32,768 nucleotides of DNA, taken from NCBI GenBank assembly GCA_002067965.1, contig MVRN01000082.1:1-32768 (forward strand), written 5' to 3'. This DNA comes from Pelotomaculum sp. PtaU1.Bin035. GTDB taxonomy: Bacteria > Bacillota > Desulfotomaculia > Desulfotomaculales > Pelotomaculaceae. A program made the translations under genes and the position numbers. The notes beneath the pieces are model-generated. The model was not told where the DNA came from. It saw only the letters and a program-made list of their open reading frames with translations, and searched no databases. Of this stretch, positions 1-9,965 are shown in pieces. Each line of letters opens with the position of its first letter. The stretch's first letter is position 1.

Positions 1-2247
<2,247 letters not shown>

Positions 2248-2316
2248 GAAAAAACTTGTTCAACTACACTGTACAGTTTTGAGAGAACGGTATTATTTTC
2301 AAAAATAATATAAAGT

Positions 2317-2433
2317 TTCTGGTGACAATATCGGAGGGGGCACACCCGTTCCCATCCCGAACACGGCAGTTAAGCCCTCCTGAGCCGATGGTACTTGGGG
2401 TCTGGCCCCTGGGAGAGTAGGACGTTGCCAGAA
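2317..2433 (+). rRNA. 5S ribosomal RNA
   Basis: This is a 117-nt 5S rRNA about 70 nt downstream of the 23S gene. The ends pair to form helix I (TTCTGGTG with the distal GTTGCCAGAA), and the conserved internal segment CCCATCCCGAACACGG and the GGGAGAGTAGG segment of the 3' half are both visible. The order 23S-5S with a short spacer and no tRNA between them is the normal bacterial arrangement. Confidence 0.96.
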
Positions 2434-2442
2434 AATTTTTTA

Positions 2443-2479
2443 GGACATTCTCCAATTGGGGACATTCCCCAATTGGAGA
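2443..2479. repeat. 17-bp tandem repeat forming a perfect inverted repeat
   Basis: Two adjacent copies of a 17-bp unit, GGACATTCTCCAATTGG at 2443-2459 and the same with one change at 2460-2476, sit just behind the 5S gene. Because each unit contains the self-complementary CCAATTGG, the pair also forms a perfect 13-bp stem (2449-2461 with 2467-2479) around a 5-nt loop. A decayed third start of the unit may follow (GATATTCC near 2478-2485). It resembles REP-like intergenic elements rather than a terminator, since no T-run follows. Confidence 0.7.
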
Positions 2480-2534
2480 TATTCCTTTGAAGAAGGTCCC
2501 TTAGCTCTGTTAGGAGCATTCCCTTTATTTAATC

Positions 2535-2570
2535 GCTTCATGATGAAAAAATCATGAGGCTTTGTATTTT
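2535..2570 (+). terminator. Rho-independent terminator of the rRNA operon
   Basis: A 10-bp stem (2535-2544 with 2551-2560, one G-T wobble) closes a GAAAAA loop and is followed by TTTGTATTTT. It lies 100 bp after 5S and before the icd gene, so it most likely ends the rRNA transcript. Confidence 0.75.
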
Positions 2571-2675
2571 ATATAGGAGTATTTTTGTTGTATTTGGGGG
2601 AGAAGTTTCTTTGCAAATTAAGTTGTTGTATAATGTCTAATATGGAATTAGATCCAAAAGGGGAGACGGATTTAG

Positions 2676-3887
2676 ATGGCAGAAAGAATTCAAATGAAAG
2701 TTCCTTTGGTAGAGATGGACGGCGACGAAATGACCAGGGTTATCTGGCAGTATGTCAAAGAGATTTTATTGACTCCATACATAGACTTAAAAACGGTGTA
2801 TTATGACTTGGGGCTTAAGAAAAGGGATGAAACAGACGACCAGATTACAGTGGAAGCTGCGGAAGCCACAAAAAGATACGGTGTGGCGGTAAAATGCGCC
2901 ACCATTACGCCCAATGCCCAGCGGGTCGAGGAATATAACTTAAAGCGGATGTGGAAAAGCCCTAACGGTACTATCCGGGCAATTTTGGACGGGACGGTTT
3001 TTCGCACTCCAATAATTGTAAAGAATATTAAGCCCTTTGCAAAGACATGGGAAAAGCCCATCACCATCGCTAGGCACGCTTATGGTGATGTTTACAAAGG
3101 GGTAGAAATAAAGATTGAAACAAAAGGAAAGGCAGAGATTGTTTTTACGGGTGAAGACGGAGTTGTATCGAAGGAGGTTATCCATGATTTTGCCGGCCCC
3201 GGCATTGTCATGGCCATGCACAACCTGGATGAGTCAATAGAAAGTTTTACCAGGGCTTGCTTCAACTACGCGCTGGACCAAAAGCAAGATTTGTGGTTTG
3301 CCACAAAGGATACCATTTCCAAAAAATACGACCACAATTTTAAAGACATTTTTCATGACATCTTTGAAAGAGAATATCACCAGAAGTTTTCGGAGGCGGG
3401 AATTAAATACTTTTACACGTTGATTGACGACGCCGTGGCCAGGGTGGTTCGAAGCTCCGGCGGCTTTATCTGGGCTTGTAAAAATTATGACGGCGATGTC
3501 ATGTCAGACATGGTGGCCACCGCCTTCGGCAGCCTGGCGATGATGACATCGGTTTTGGTTTCGCCCGGCGGTTGTTATGAGTTCGAGGCTGCCCACGGGA
3601 CGGTGACGAGGCACTATTATCAGTACCTTAAAGGTGAAGAGACGTCTACCAACCCGGTGGCCACTTTATTTGCCTGGACGGGTGCGCTGAAAAAAAGAGG
3701 CGAGCTGGACGGCACCAGAAGTTTAGTGCGATTTGCCGGTGAGCTGGAACAAGCAGCCGTTAGCGCCATAGAAGGAGGGACGTTGACCAAAGATTTGGCT
3801 TTGCTGGCGGAAGGGGAAAAGAAAATAGTCAATACCCGGGAATTCCTTGAGGAAGTCAATGCCCGTTTGGGGCAAGGATCCTGGTAA
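2676..3887 (+). CDS. icd: NADP-dependent isocitrate dehydrogenase (homodimeric, eukaryote-like type)
   Basis: This 403-residue protein oxidatively decarboxylates isocitrate to 2-oxoglutarate in the cytoplasm, normally with NADP+. The sequence belongs to the type II, eukaryote-like family: the N-terminal VEMDGDEMTRVIW block, the substrate-binding SPNGTIRAILDGTVFR segment near residue 95-110, the RHAYGDVY segment with the catalytic Tyr near residue 135, and the metal-ligand region LIDDAVARVVRSSGGF followed by YDGDVMSDM near 250-280. Length matches the family (about 400-410). The ATG at 2676 has GGGGAG 13-18 nt upstream. A TATAAT at 2629-2634 could be the -10, but its -35 is poor. The gene stands alone between two terminators. 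In anaerobes such an enzyme mainly feeds glutamate synthesis, which is an inference here. Confidence 0.95.
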   Translation: MAERIQMKVPLVEMDGDEMTRVIWQYVKEILLTPYIDLKTVYYDLGLKKRDETDDQITVEAAEATKRYGVAVKCATITPNAQRVEEYNLKRMWKSPNGTIRAILDGTVFRTPIIVKNIKPFAKTWEKPITIARHAYGDVYKGVEIKIETKGKAEIVFTGEDGVVSKEVIHDFAGPGIVMAMHNLDESIESFTRACFNYALDQKQDLWFATKDTISKKYDHNFKDIFHDIFEREYHQKFSEAGIKYFYTLIDDAVARVVRSSGGFIWACKNYDGDVMSDMVATAFGSLAMMTSVLVSPGGCYEFEAAHGTVTRHYYQYLKGEETSTNPVATLFAWTGALKKRGELDGTRSLVRFAGELEQAAVSAIEGGTLTKDLALLAEGEKKIVNTREFLEEVNARLGQGSW

Positions 3888-4295
3888 CTTGTTGGATGCC
3901 GTTAACATGAGGTATTCTCCAGTAGATATTTGGAAGAAGCATTGAAAGTTGGGTCCGATAAAATTCAGTCAATTTAAAGCGATTATTGGCGAGGGGTTGT
4001 CTCAAAAGTTGAATTCATGAAAAGCAACTCCGCGGGACATGCTAAAATAGCTATAGATTCAAATGCCTTGCTCCACTTGCGTTGTGGAACGAGGCATTTT
4101 TGTGCTCATTTTAACCCACTAAAGTTACTTATGACAAAGCCCCTTCCTTTATAAATTCCTAATATATCATAAAAAATTTCTTAAATGTGCCAAATTGATC
4201 CATGTTGTCATAAAAATAGTGTAGAAACCTTTCTGGACATGAGGGGAGCCTGTCTGATTAATGCCAAGATTTTCATTACTTTACGGGGAGAGTTA
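3888..4295. other. Intergenic stretch between icd and the membrane-protein gene
   Basis: Apart from the terminator at 4061-4101, I see no gene in these 400 bases. A segment near 3993-4010 (GGGGTTGTCTCAAAAG) resembles the outer end of some insertion sequences, but no partner end or transposase frame is present, so at most it is a remnant. The last 100 bases are AT-rich and carry the leader of the next gene. Confidence 0.5.
4061..4101 (+). terminator. Rho-independent terminator after icd
   Basis: A 16-position stem (4061-4076 with 4084-4099, one C-A mismatch and one wobble) with a 7-nt loop runs into TTTTTG. The A-run on the left arm means that it could also work on the minus strand. Confidence 0.8.
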
Positions 4296-5030
4296 TTGGC
4301 TTTGAAATATTTGCGCCGGAACATAACACTAAGTCTATTTTTAATCCTGTTGTCCCTGCTTTTATACCTGACCCATTTTTTGTTATTCGGGGACATCCAT
4401 CACATCTTAATTTATTTTATAGGGGATCTAGCTTTCTTGCCAATAGAAGTATTGTTAGTCACCCTAATTTTTCACAGGTTGCTGAACGAGAGAGAAAAAA
4501 GAGTTATGTTGAAAAAACTATATATGGTCATCGGAGCTTTTTACAGTGAAGTAGGGACCTGGCTATTGAAATTTTTTGCAAGCGCCGGTTCACATTCCGA
4601 AAACCTTATCATAAAAGATCATTGGTCTGAGCAAGATTTTAACAATGCGGACATATTTATCAAAAATTATTGCAGTAAAATAGATAGCGCAAATTGCGAT
4701 CTGGTGGTTTTACGCGGTTACCTGATTGAAAAAAGGGACTTCCTGCTGCGCCTATTGGAAAACCCCAATTTGCTTGAAAACGAGTCCTTTACAGAACTGT
4801 TATGGGCTGTATTCCACTTGACCGAGGAACTTGTGGTCAGGCAAAATATAAAGCAGCTTTCGCACACTGATTCCGAACATCTCTCTATTGATATAAATCG
4901 GGCATATATTTCCCTGATCCTGGAATGGTTGCAGTATATGAAACATCTGAAAGAGAATTATCCTTACCTGTTTTCCCTTGCTTTGAGAACGAATCCTTAC
5001 GACCCGGACGCGTCACCGGTCTTCAAATAA
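4296..5030 (+). CDS. Uncharacterised membrane protein with two N-terminal transmembrane segments
   Basis: I do not recognise this protein. As called it has 244 residues: a short basic start (LKYLRRN), two hydrophobic stretches at about residues 8-30 and 38-58 (the second reads IYFIGDLAFLPIEVLLVTLI), then a soluble, mixed-charge, mostly helical C-terminal part of about 180 residues. There are no cysteine motifs or nucleotide-binding motifs. The frame is open back to an ATG at 4185, but GGGGAG at 4285-4290 sits 5 nt before a TTG at 4296 (and 11 nt before a TTG at 4302), and the hydrophobic segments begin right after it, so I prefer the TTG. It appears monocistronic, with over 150 AT-rich bases on its 3' side. 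A sensory or signalling role is possible but not shown. Confidence 0.7.
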   Translation: MALKYLRRNITLSLFLILLSLLLYLTHFLLFGDIHHILIYFIGDLAFLPIEVLLVTLIFHRLLNEREKRVMLKKLYMVIGAFYSEVGTWLLKFFASAGSHSENLIIKDHWSEQDFNNADIFIKNYCSKIDSANCDLVVLRGYLIEKRDFLLRLLENPNLLENESFTELLWAVFHLTEELVVRQNIKQLSHTDSEHLSIDINRAYISLILEWLQYMKHLKENYPYLFSLALRTNPYDPDASPVFK

Positions 5031-5201
5031 AATAAAGGATGGACGGAAGATAACCACTCAATATGATATGAAAGTAATTTTTTTATGTAAAAATTTAGCT
5101 TTAGATAATATGGCTGTAATCAAAAGATCATTGGACTAATATTAGGTCTTATTTATACTAAAATATTAAAAATAATAACTTAAGAACATTAGATATAATT
5201 A

Positions 5202-5231
5202 TTGATTATCTATGCAGGCGGGGTCTATAAT
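5202..5231 (+). promoter_or_regulatory. Sigma-A type promoter of the NifU-like gene
   Basis: TTGATT at 5202-5207, an 18-bp spacer and a perfect TATAAT at 5226-5231, about 40 nt before the chosen start codon. Confidence 0.6.
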
Positions 5232-5273
5232 ATTTATGAGCTAATGACCACAACCAAGGGGGAATACAATATT

Positions 5274-5720
5274 ATGGAAATCAGTATCTATAATAACGAG
5301 GTATTAATAAATCATTTTATGAATCCGAGTAACGTTGGAAAAATTGAGAATGCTGACGGAATTGGAACGGCAGGCAATCCCTCATGTAGCGATTATGTAA
5401 AGATATACATTAAAGTCGACGGGAACCAATTAAAAGACATAAAATATGAAGTGCATGGCTGCCCTGCAGCTATTGCCACGTCCAGCGTTTTTAGCGAACT
5501 GGTTAAAGGTAAGCCGATTATGGAAGCCTTAGATGTAAATGATCGAGACGTTGTAAAGGCTTTAAACGGCCTACCTGAACAAAAATTACATTGTTCTTGT
5601 ATGGCTGTGGAGGCTTTCGATAAAGCTGTTATAGACTGGGTTATGCGAATCCTTCCAGGTTCGAAGGGTGAGATTGAATCAATGGTTAAATCCATCCAAA
5701 AGGATAAATTGGATGGATAA
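5274..5720 (+). CDS. NifU/IscU-like iron-sulfur cluster scaffold protein
   Basis: This 148-residue cytoplasmic protein matches the IscU/NifU N-terminal scaffold, on which Fe-S clusters are built before transfer. The three scaffold cysteines are all present in the expected settings: C38 in GNPSCSDY (with the adjacent conserved Asp at 40), C63 in HGCPAAIATSS, and C107 in KLHCSCMAVEA. An extra C109 two residues after C107 is not usual in IscU. The LPPVK chaperone-binding motif of IscU is replaced by GLPEQK. An in-frame upstream extension exists to 5202, but AGGGGG at 5257-5262 precedes the ATG at 5274 and family length fits. No cysteine desulfurase is adjacent. It is the first gene of the metal-cofactor block, with its own promoter and a separate promoter behind it. 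Confidence 0.88.
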   Translation: MEISIYNNEVLINHFMNPSNVGKIENADGIGTAGNPSCSDYVKIYIKVDGNQLKDIKYEVHGCPAAIATSSVFSELVKGKPIMEALDVNDRDVVKALNGLPEQKLHCSCMAVEAFDKAVIDWVMRILPGSKGEIESMVKSIQKDKLDG

Positions 5721-5824
5721 ACTAATAGTTCATCTTGTGTTGATGTCTCTAAATATTTAAAAAAATATATTGAAGTAATTTAGGTTAATCAATTTATAAT
5801 ACTTAAAATCCTGCTATAATATAA

Positions 5825-5854
5825 TTGACATATTGAAATATATTCGGGTATAAT
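5825..5854 (+). promoter_or_regulatory. Consensus sigma-A promoter of the NifX-DUF5320-MinD operon
   Basis: A perfect TTGACA at 5825-5830 and a perfect TATAAT at 5849-5854 are separated by 18 bp. The TTG start of the first gene is about 60 nt downstream. It suggests strong, housekeeping-type transcription of the operon beginning at 5917. Confidence 0.8.
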
Positions 5855-5916
5855 AATAATGAAATAGTGGCCATAACTTATTTGGTTGTTAGAGAATCGA
5901 GAGAAGGTGCTTAAAG

Positions 5917-6279
5917 TTGAAAATAGCAATTTCCGCTCAGGGACAAACACTTGAAAGCAAGGTAGATCTTAGATTTGGCCGGTGCAACTGGTTTATCGTG
6001 GTAGATACGGATACGGGTGATTACCGGGCTGTAAGTAATGATCAAAATTTGAACGCTGCTCAAGGTGCCGGTATTCAATCAGCGGAAATAGTCAGCCGCC
6101 AGGGAGTAGAAGCTGTAATCTCGGGGCACTGCGGGCCAAAAGCTTTTCGGACATTAAGTGTTGCGGGTATTAAGATATTTACCGGCGCCGAAGGCACGGT
6201 AGCAGATACCCTGGAAAGATTTAAAAAAGGTATGCTAACAGAAGCGGAAGAGGCAGATGTGGAAGGTCACTGGGTTTAA
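5917..6279 (+). CDS. NifX/NifB-C-terminal-fold (dinitrogenase FeMo-cofactor biosynthesis family) protein
   Basis: This is a 120-residue single-domain protein of the NifX/NafY/NifB-C-terminal fold, a family that binds metal-sulfur cofactors; Desulfovibrio ORP with its Mo-Cu-S cluster is a member. Visible hallmarks are the MKIAISAQG start strand, LRFGRCNWF near residues 18-26 with C23, and the glycine loop SGHCGPKAF with a second cysteine near residue 69. It begins with TTG at 5917, supported by GAGAAGGTG at 5901-5909. No nitrogenase genes are nearby, so a nif role is unlikely. It leads an apparent operon with two DUF5320-like proteins and two MinD-type ATPases. The bound cofactor cannot be read from sequence. 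Confidence 0.87.
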   Translation: MKIAISAQGQTLESKVDLRFGRCNWFIVVDTDTGDYRAVSNDQNLNAAQGAGIQSAEIVSRQGVEAVISGHCGPKAFRTLSVAGIKIFTGAEGTVADTLERFKKGMLTEAEEADVEGHWV

Positions 6280-6313
6280 ATTTTATCAAAATTTTTTGGG
6301 AGGTGTGTAAAAA

Positions 6314-6526
6314 GTGCCGAGGGGAGATGGAACAGGGCCGCAAGGCCGGGGTCCGGGATCAGGCAGGCGTTTGGGTCCGTGTGGTACTGGCGCTGGTCAG
6401 AGCCAGGGCCAGGGACAAGGACAAGGACAGGGTCAGGGTCAGGGTAAAGGACGCTGTGGCCGTGGTGGCGGCCGGGGAGCCGGGCAGGGCCAAGGACGTG
6501 GAGGACAGGGTAGAGGCTACTGTTAG
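6314..6526 (+). CDS. DUF5320-like Gly/Gln-rich small protein with GQ repeats
   Basis: This 70-residue protein starts with GTG at 6314, 8 nt after GGGAGGTG. Its N-terminus (DGTGPQGRGPGSGRR, C23) carries the pattern typical of DUF5320 proteins found beside NifX and MinD-type genes in anaerobes. The middle is a low-complexity run of Gly-Gln dipeptides encoded by tandem CAGGGN hexamers at about 6397-6446, and the tail is Gly/Arg-rich, ending in a C-terminal cysteine (GRGYC). It has three cysteines in all (C23, C48, C70). An overlapping frame at 6303-6542 encodes an Ala/Val/Asp/Arg-rich product without family features and is rejected. The function is unknown; the protein could be a flexible metal-binding or partner protein. 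Confidence 0.8.
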   Translation: MPRGDGTGPQGRGPGSGRRLGPCGTGAGQSQGQGQGQGQGQGQGKGRCGRGGGRGAGQGQGRGGQGRGYC

Positions 6527-6562
6527 CTTTACGAAATACTAAGGCAGGGGAGGTAATGTATT

Positions 6563-6892
6563 ATGCCGGGATTTGATGGTACCGGTCCATTGGGTATGGG
6601 TATAATGACAGGACGCGGACGCGGTTTTTGTATAAGTAATATTCTGCCTGGTACCGGTTTAGCTCCAAGGCTTGGCCGTGGTGGCCGGCGCGGCTGGTGG
6701 CAATCCGACTTTGCCAACGGAATGCTTGTCGGACTGGGCGGGTACTTTGCCCATTCCTTATTGGCAAAGCATTTTGCGCCTCATGTAAGCGGCGAAGATG
6801 AGCTTAACCTTCTCAAGGAAGAAGCAGTTTACCTGGAAAGCGCTCTTGAACAAGCTAGAAAACGGATTAAAGAACTGGAATATAAAGAGTAG
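6563..6892 (+). CDS. DUF5320 family protein with C-terminal coiled coil
   Basis: This 109-residue protein opens with the DUF5320 signature DGTGPLGMGIMTGRGRGF followed by C23, the same position as in the preceding protein. A central Arg/Gly/Trp stretch and a hydrophobic segment (about residues 50-68, with GMLVGLGGYFAHSLL) lead to an acidic/basic heptad-like helix (about 78-108, ending in KRIKELEYK), so it may oligomerise or associate with a membrane or partner. GGGGAGG lies 8-14 nt before the ATG. It sits between the other DUF5320-like gene and the first MinD-type ATPase, with gaps of 36 and 24 nt, in the same operon. Role unknown. Confidence 0.82.
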   Translation: MPGFDGTGPLGMGIMTGRGRGFCISNILPGTGLAPRLGRGGRRGWWQSDFANGMLVGLGGYFAHSLLAKHFAPHVSGEDELNLLKEEAVYLESALEQARKRIKELEYKE

Positions 6893-6916
6893 AAACACCC
6901 TTCGGGGGGAAATTAA

Positions 6917-7780
6917 ATGACAATAAATTTGACTGTTGCCGTGGCAAGCGGCAAGGGAGGGACAGGCAAGACTACTGTTTCTGTAAATCTTGCCTGTGTT
7001 GCGGCAGCAACAGGATATAAGGCAGCTTATCTGGATTGTGACGTGGAAGAGCCAAACGGGCACCTCTTCCTAAAACCCCGCATTGCGCGCCGCTACCCGG
7101 TCAGCGTACCGGTGCCGGCGATTGATACCGATAAGTGTATCGCCTGCGGCGCCTGCGGGGAGATTTGTCAATACAGCGCTATCCTGTGCATTAACAAAAA
7201 TGTTCTCACTTTCGAAAAAATGTGCCACGGGTGCGGAGGTTGTCAGCTGGCCTGTCCCACCGCGGCAATTACCGAAAAAGGCAGGGCAATTGGATTCGTA
7301 GAAGAAGGAGAAGCTGGCGGGGAAATTGCTTTCTACCATGGCAAACTTAACATAGGCGAGTCCATGAGCCCGCCGCTAATCAGGGCGGTTCGTTCGGCAG
7401 GCCAAAATAATCCATTAAACATTATTGACGCGCCCCCAGGCACCTCCTGCCCGGTAATCGCAGCGATTAAAGGCGTGGATTTCGTAATTCTAATCACCGA
7501 ACCGACCCCCTTCGGACTGAACGACTTGGGACTTGCCTTAGACATGATCAAAGAACTGGGTATCCCCCACGCGGTAGTTGTAAACAGGTCCGATCCGGAT
7601 AACAACCTGGCTCGTGATTTCTGCAAGGAAAGAGAAGTCAAGCTGCTGGCGGAAATCCCGGACGACCGCAGGATAGCCGAGGCTTATTCCAGAGGCGAAT
7701 TAACATTTTCCGCCGCCCCCGGCTACCGGGGAGTTTTCGAAGATCTCCTGATTTCTATTGTGAAAGAGGCGAGACGGTGA
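6917..7780 (+). CDS. MinD-superfamily P-loop ATPase with inserted ferredoxin domain (first copy)
   Basis: This 287-residue protein is a deviant-Walker (MinD/NifH/Mrp class) ATPase interrupted by a bacterial ferredoxin domain. The P-loop is SGKGGTGKTT at residues 11-20, the switch-I-like DCDVEEPN at 40-47, and the Walker B-like IIDAPPGT near 172-179. The insert carries two [4Fe-4S] ligand sets: C74/C77/C80/C84 and C103/C106/C109/C113, each final Cys in the ferredoxin context. Such pairs are known in the Desulfovibrio ORP complex and in many anaerobes and archaea. The gene overlaps the next by 4 nt (GTGA), so the two are probably translated together and may form a heterodimer. It is presumably an ATP-driven Fe-S or metal-cluster transfer protein; its substrate is unknown. 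Confidence 0.9.
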   Translation: MTINLTVAVASGKGGTGKTTVSVNLACVAAATGYKAAYLDCDVEEPNGHLFLKPRIARRYPVSVPVPAIDTDKCIACGACGEICQYSAILCINKNVLTFEKMCHGCGGCQLACPTAAITEKGRAIGFVEEGEAGGEIAFYHGKLNIGESMSPPLIRAVRSAGQNNPLNIIDAPPGTSCPVIAAIKGVDFVILITEPTPFGLNDLGLALDMIKELGIPHAVVVNRSDPDNNLARDFCKEREVKLLAEIPDDRRIAEAYSRGELTFSAAPGYRGVFEDLLISIVKEARR

Positions 7781-8655
7781 AAGAAATAGTAATTGTCAGC
7801 GGCAAAGGGGGTACCGGTAAGACAAGCGTGGCGGCTTCCCTGGTTGCCTTAGCTGAAAGGTTAGTGGTGGCAGACTGTGATGTGGATGCGGCGGACCTGC
7901 ACCTGGTGCTTGAGCCCCATATAAAAAAAACAGAGGACTTCACCGGTGGAAAGAGCGCCGGAATTGTTCCCGGCAGATGCAGCAATTGTGGAAAGTGCCA
8001 TGAAATATGCAGGTTCAATGCTGTAATAAAAGATGAGAGCAAACAACCGGCTTATTTCATTGATCATGTAGCCTGTGAAGGGTGTGGAGTTTGCAGTTAC
8101 TTTTGCCCGGGGAAAGCCATCGATTTCAAGCCGTCCGTCAACGGCCAGTGGTTTATTTCCGATACCCGCTACGGCCCGATGGTTCATGCCAGGCTCGGCA
8201 TCGCAGCAGAAAATTCCGGCAAGCTGGTTTCTCTGGTGCGCGATCAGGCAAAAATCATCGCTGAAAAAGACAATCTGCCATACATCATTGTTGACGGCCC
8301 ACCGGGGATCGGCTGCCCGGTTATTTCTTCGGTCACCGGCGCCGACGCCGTGCTGATCGTTACTGAACCCACTGTGTCAGGTGGACACGACCTGGAGCGG
8401 GTGGCCGAACTGGCCAAACATTTTAAAATCCCTACTTTCCTCTGCATTAACAAGTATGATATCAATCCTGAAATAGCTAAAAACATAGAGGAAAAAACAG
8501 AGGCGAATGGAATTGCCGTTATAGGAAGGATCCACTATGACAAGGCTGTCACCGAAGCCCAGATCAAAGGGCTCCCGGTGGTGGCATTCCAGGATTCCGC
8601 CGCGGCAAGAGATATGAGAACTATATGGGAAAACTTAGAAAGCGTATTAGGTTAA
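7777..8655 (+). CDS. MinD-superfamily P-loop ATPase with inserted ferredoxin domain (second copy)
   Basis: This 292-residue paralogue of the preceding protein has the same plan: P-loop SGKGGTGKTS at residues 8-17, DCDVDAADLH at 33-42, ferredoxin cysteines C68/C71/C74/C78 and C100/C103/C106/C110, and Walker B-like IVDGPPGIGCP near 172-182. The GTG start at 7777 overlaps the stop of the first copy. The Cys beside the Walker B segment (PPGxxCPV) is shared with the first copy and could contribute to cluster handling at the dimer interface; this is an inference from MinD/NifH geometry. The next gene follows after a 100-nt gap and may still be on the same transcript. Confidence 0.9.
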   Translation: MKEIVIVSGKGGTGKTSVAASLVALAERLVVADCDVDAADLHLVLEPHIKKTEDFTGGKSAGIVPGRCSNCGKCHEICRFNAVIKDESKQPAYFIDHVACEGCGVCSYFCPGKAIDFKPSVNGQWFISDTRYGPMVHARLGIAAENSGKLVSLVRDQAKIIAEKDNLPYIIVDGPPGIGCPVISSVTGADAVLIVTEPTVSGGHDLERVAELAKHFKIPTFLCINKYDINPEIAKNIEEKTEANGIAVIGRIHYDKAVTEAQIKGLPVVAFQDSAAARDMRTIWENLESVLG

Positions 8656-8755
8656 AATCTCAGTTTATAAAATGAAGTTTCATTAAAACGCTTTTAGCCT
8701 GTGAAAGCCAGGAATGAAGTTAATCAAAAATAAAACAGTGAAAGGAAGTAAATAA

Positions 8756-9100
8756 ATGAAAATTGTCTTACCTATCGCAGGAGACCAGTTATGTATGCAT
8801 TTTGGGCATTGTGAAAGATTTGATTTTTTTGACGTCAATCCTCAAACTAAAGAAATCCTTAACAAAGAATCATTTACTCCTCCACCTCATGAGCCTGGTT
8901 TGTACCCCAGATTACTGGGTGAAAAAGGAGCTGACATTATCATTGCCGGCGGTATGGGCCCGCGGGCGCAGGAATTGTTCAACCAGAATGGCGTAGATGT
9001 AGTAGTCGGCGTCAATTCAGCCTCAGGCAGTCCGGAAGATATCGTCAGGCTGTTTTTGGCCGGCAATCTGGAAACAGGGGATAATGCCTGCGATCATTAA
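8756..9100 (+). CDS. Second NifX/NifB-C-terminal-fold protein
   Basis: This 114-residue member of the dinitrogenase iron-molybdenum cofactor biosynthesis family has the family's MKIVLPIAG opening, HFGHCERFDFF near residues 16-26 (C13 and C19 close together), and the glycine-rich loop GGMGPRAQELF. It ends in an acidic tail with a final Cys-Asp-His, a potential metal ligand cluster. It differs clearly from the first NifX-fold protein in its cysteine pattern, so the two are not simple duplicates. GGAAG lies 9-13 nt before the ATG. The placement between the MinD-type ATPases and an Mrp ATPase matches the ORP gene neighbourhood of Desulfovibrio. Confidence 0.88.
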   Translation: MKIVLPIAGDQLCMHFGHCERFDFFDVNPQTKEILNKESFTPPPHEPGLYPRLLGEKGADIIIAGGMGPRAQELFNQNGVDVVVGVNSASGSPEDIVRLFLAGNLETGDNACDH

Positions 9101-9134
9101 TTGTATACTGCAAAAATAAGGAGGAATTAAAACA

Positions 9135-9965
9135 ATGCAACAAAATTCAAATTCTACATGTGACAATGAAAAAAACAGCGGATGTGGTCATGAAGGTAAT
9201 ACCGGCATTGAGAAATTGACCGGAAACGAATTTAGCAATATCAGGATTGTTATTGCTGTCATGAGTGGAAAAGGCGGTGTGGGGAAATCTTCAATAACAT
9301 CTATACTTGCTTGTGAATATAGAAAAAAAGGCTATTTAGTGGGAGTGCTGGACGCGGACATAACCGGCCCGAGCCTGCCAAAGATGTTTGGTATAAAGAG
9401 TGGGGTGAAAAGCAACGGCTCTGCGTTGTTGCCTTCAATTAGCGATAATGGGATAAGAGTTATGTCTCTAAACTTGTTGACCAGCAATGAAGATGACCCG
9501 GTTATCTGGCGCGGGCCGGTTATTTCCGGTACAGTCAAGCAGTTTTGGACTGATGTGGCCTGGGGTGACCTAGATTACCTTTTTGTTGATTTGCCGCCCG
9601 GCACTGGTGACGTTCCTTTGACTGTAATGCAATCCCTGCCTCTCAACGGGCTAATCGTTGTATCTTCACCGCAAGATCTTGCCGTTATGATTGTAAGCAA
9701 GGCAATAAAGATGGCCCAATATATGAATATTCCCATACTTGGTCTGGTTGAAAATATGAGTGGCGCTGTTTGCCCGCATTGTGGCGAGGCATTTCAATTG
9801 TTTGGACCTAGCCGGGGTGAAGAAATTGCCCGGAAATTTCAGATCCCGTATATTGGCGGCTTGCCGGTAGACCCCATTTTTTCAAAGCTCTGCGATCAAG
9901 GTAAGATTGAGGAGTATGATAGTAACCTTTTTGCCAATTTTATTCCTAAAAATATGGGAGTTTAA
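9135..9965 (+). CDS. Mrp/NBP35-family iron-sulfur cluster carrier ATPase
   Basis: This 276-residue ATPase of the Mrp/ApbC/NBP35 family is a dimeric cytoplasmic carrier of [4Fe-4S] clusters. The deviant Walker A is SGKGGVGKSS at residues 44-53, followed by LDADITGPSLPKMFG. The family's bridging-cluster motif CPHC is at C213/C216. The short N-terminal extension has two cysteines, C9 and C17 (GCGHEG), which recalls the N-terminal Fe-S site of NBP35 but with fewer ligands. A GGAGG lies about 10 nt before the ATG. The stop codon directly abuts the start of the ferredoxin gene, so the two are translationally coupled; the ferredoxin may supply electrons or be a client. Confidence 0.92.
   Translation: MQQNSNSTCDNEKNSGCGHEGNTGIEKLTGNEFSNIRIVIAVMSGKGGVGKSSITSILACEYRKKGYLVGVLDADITGPSLPKMFGIKSGVKSNGSALLPSISDNGIRVMSLNLLTSNEDDPVIWRGPVISGTVKQFWTDVAWGDLDYLFVDLPPGTGDVPLTVMQSLPLNGLIVVSSPQDLAVMIVSKAIKMAQYMNIPILGLVENMSGAVCPHCGEAFQLFGPSRGEEIARKFQIPYIGGLPVDPIFSKLCDQGKIEEYDSNLFANFIPKNMGV

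Noticed and set aside
2585-2806. Frame overlapping the start of icd
   Set aside because: It runs out of frame into a clear isocitrate dehydrogenase gene and has no family features.
3993-4010. GGGGTTGTCTCAAAAG as an insertion-sequence end
   Set aside because: No matching inverted end, target duplication or transposase frame is visible.
6303-6542. Ala/Val/Asp/Arg-rich frame over the DUF5320-like gene
   Set aside because: It has low complexity and is in a different frame from the DUF5320 motif, which has a good start and ribosome-binding site.
5917-9100. Nitrogen-fixation cluster
   Set aside because: NifX-fold proteins alone do not imply nif; no nifH, nifD, nifK, nifB or nifE genes are present.
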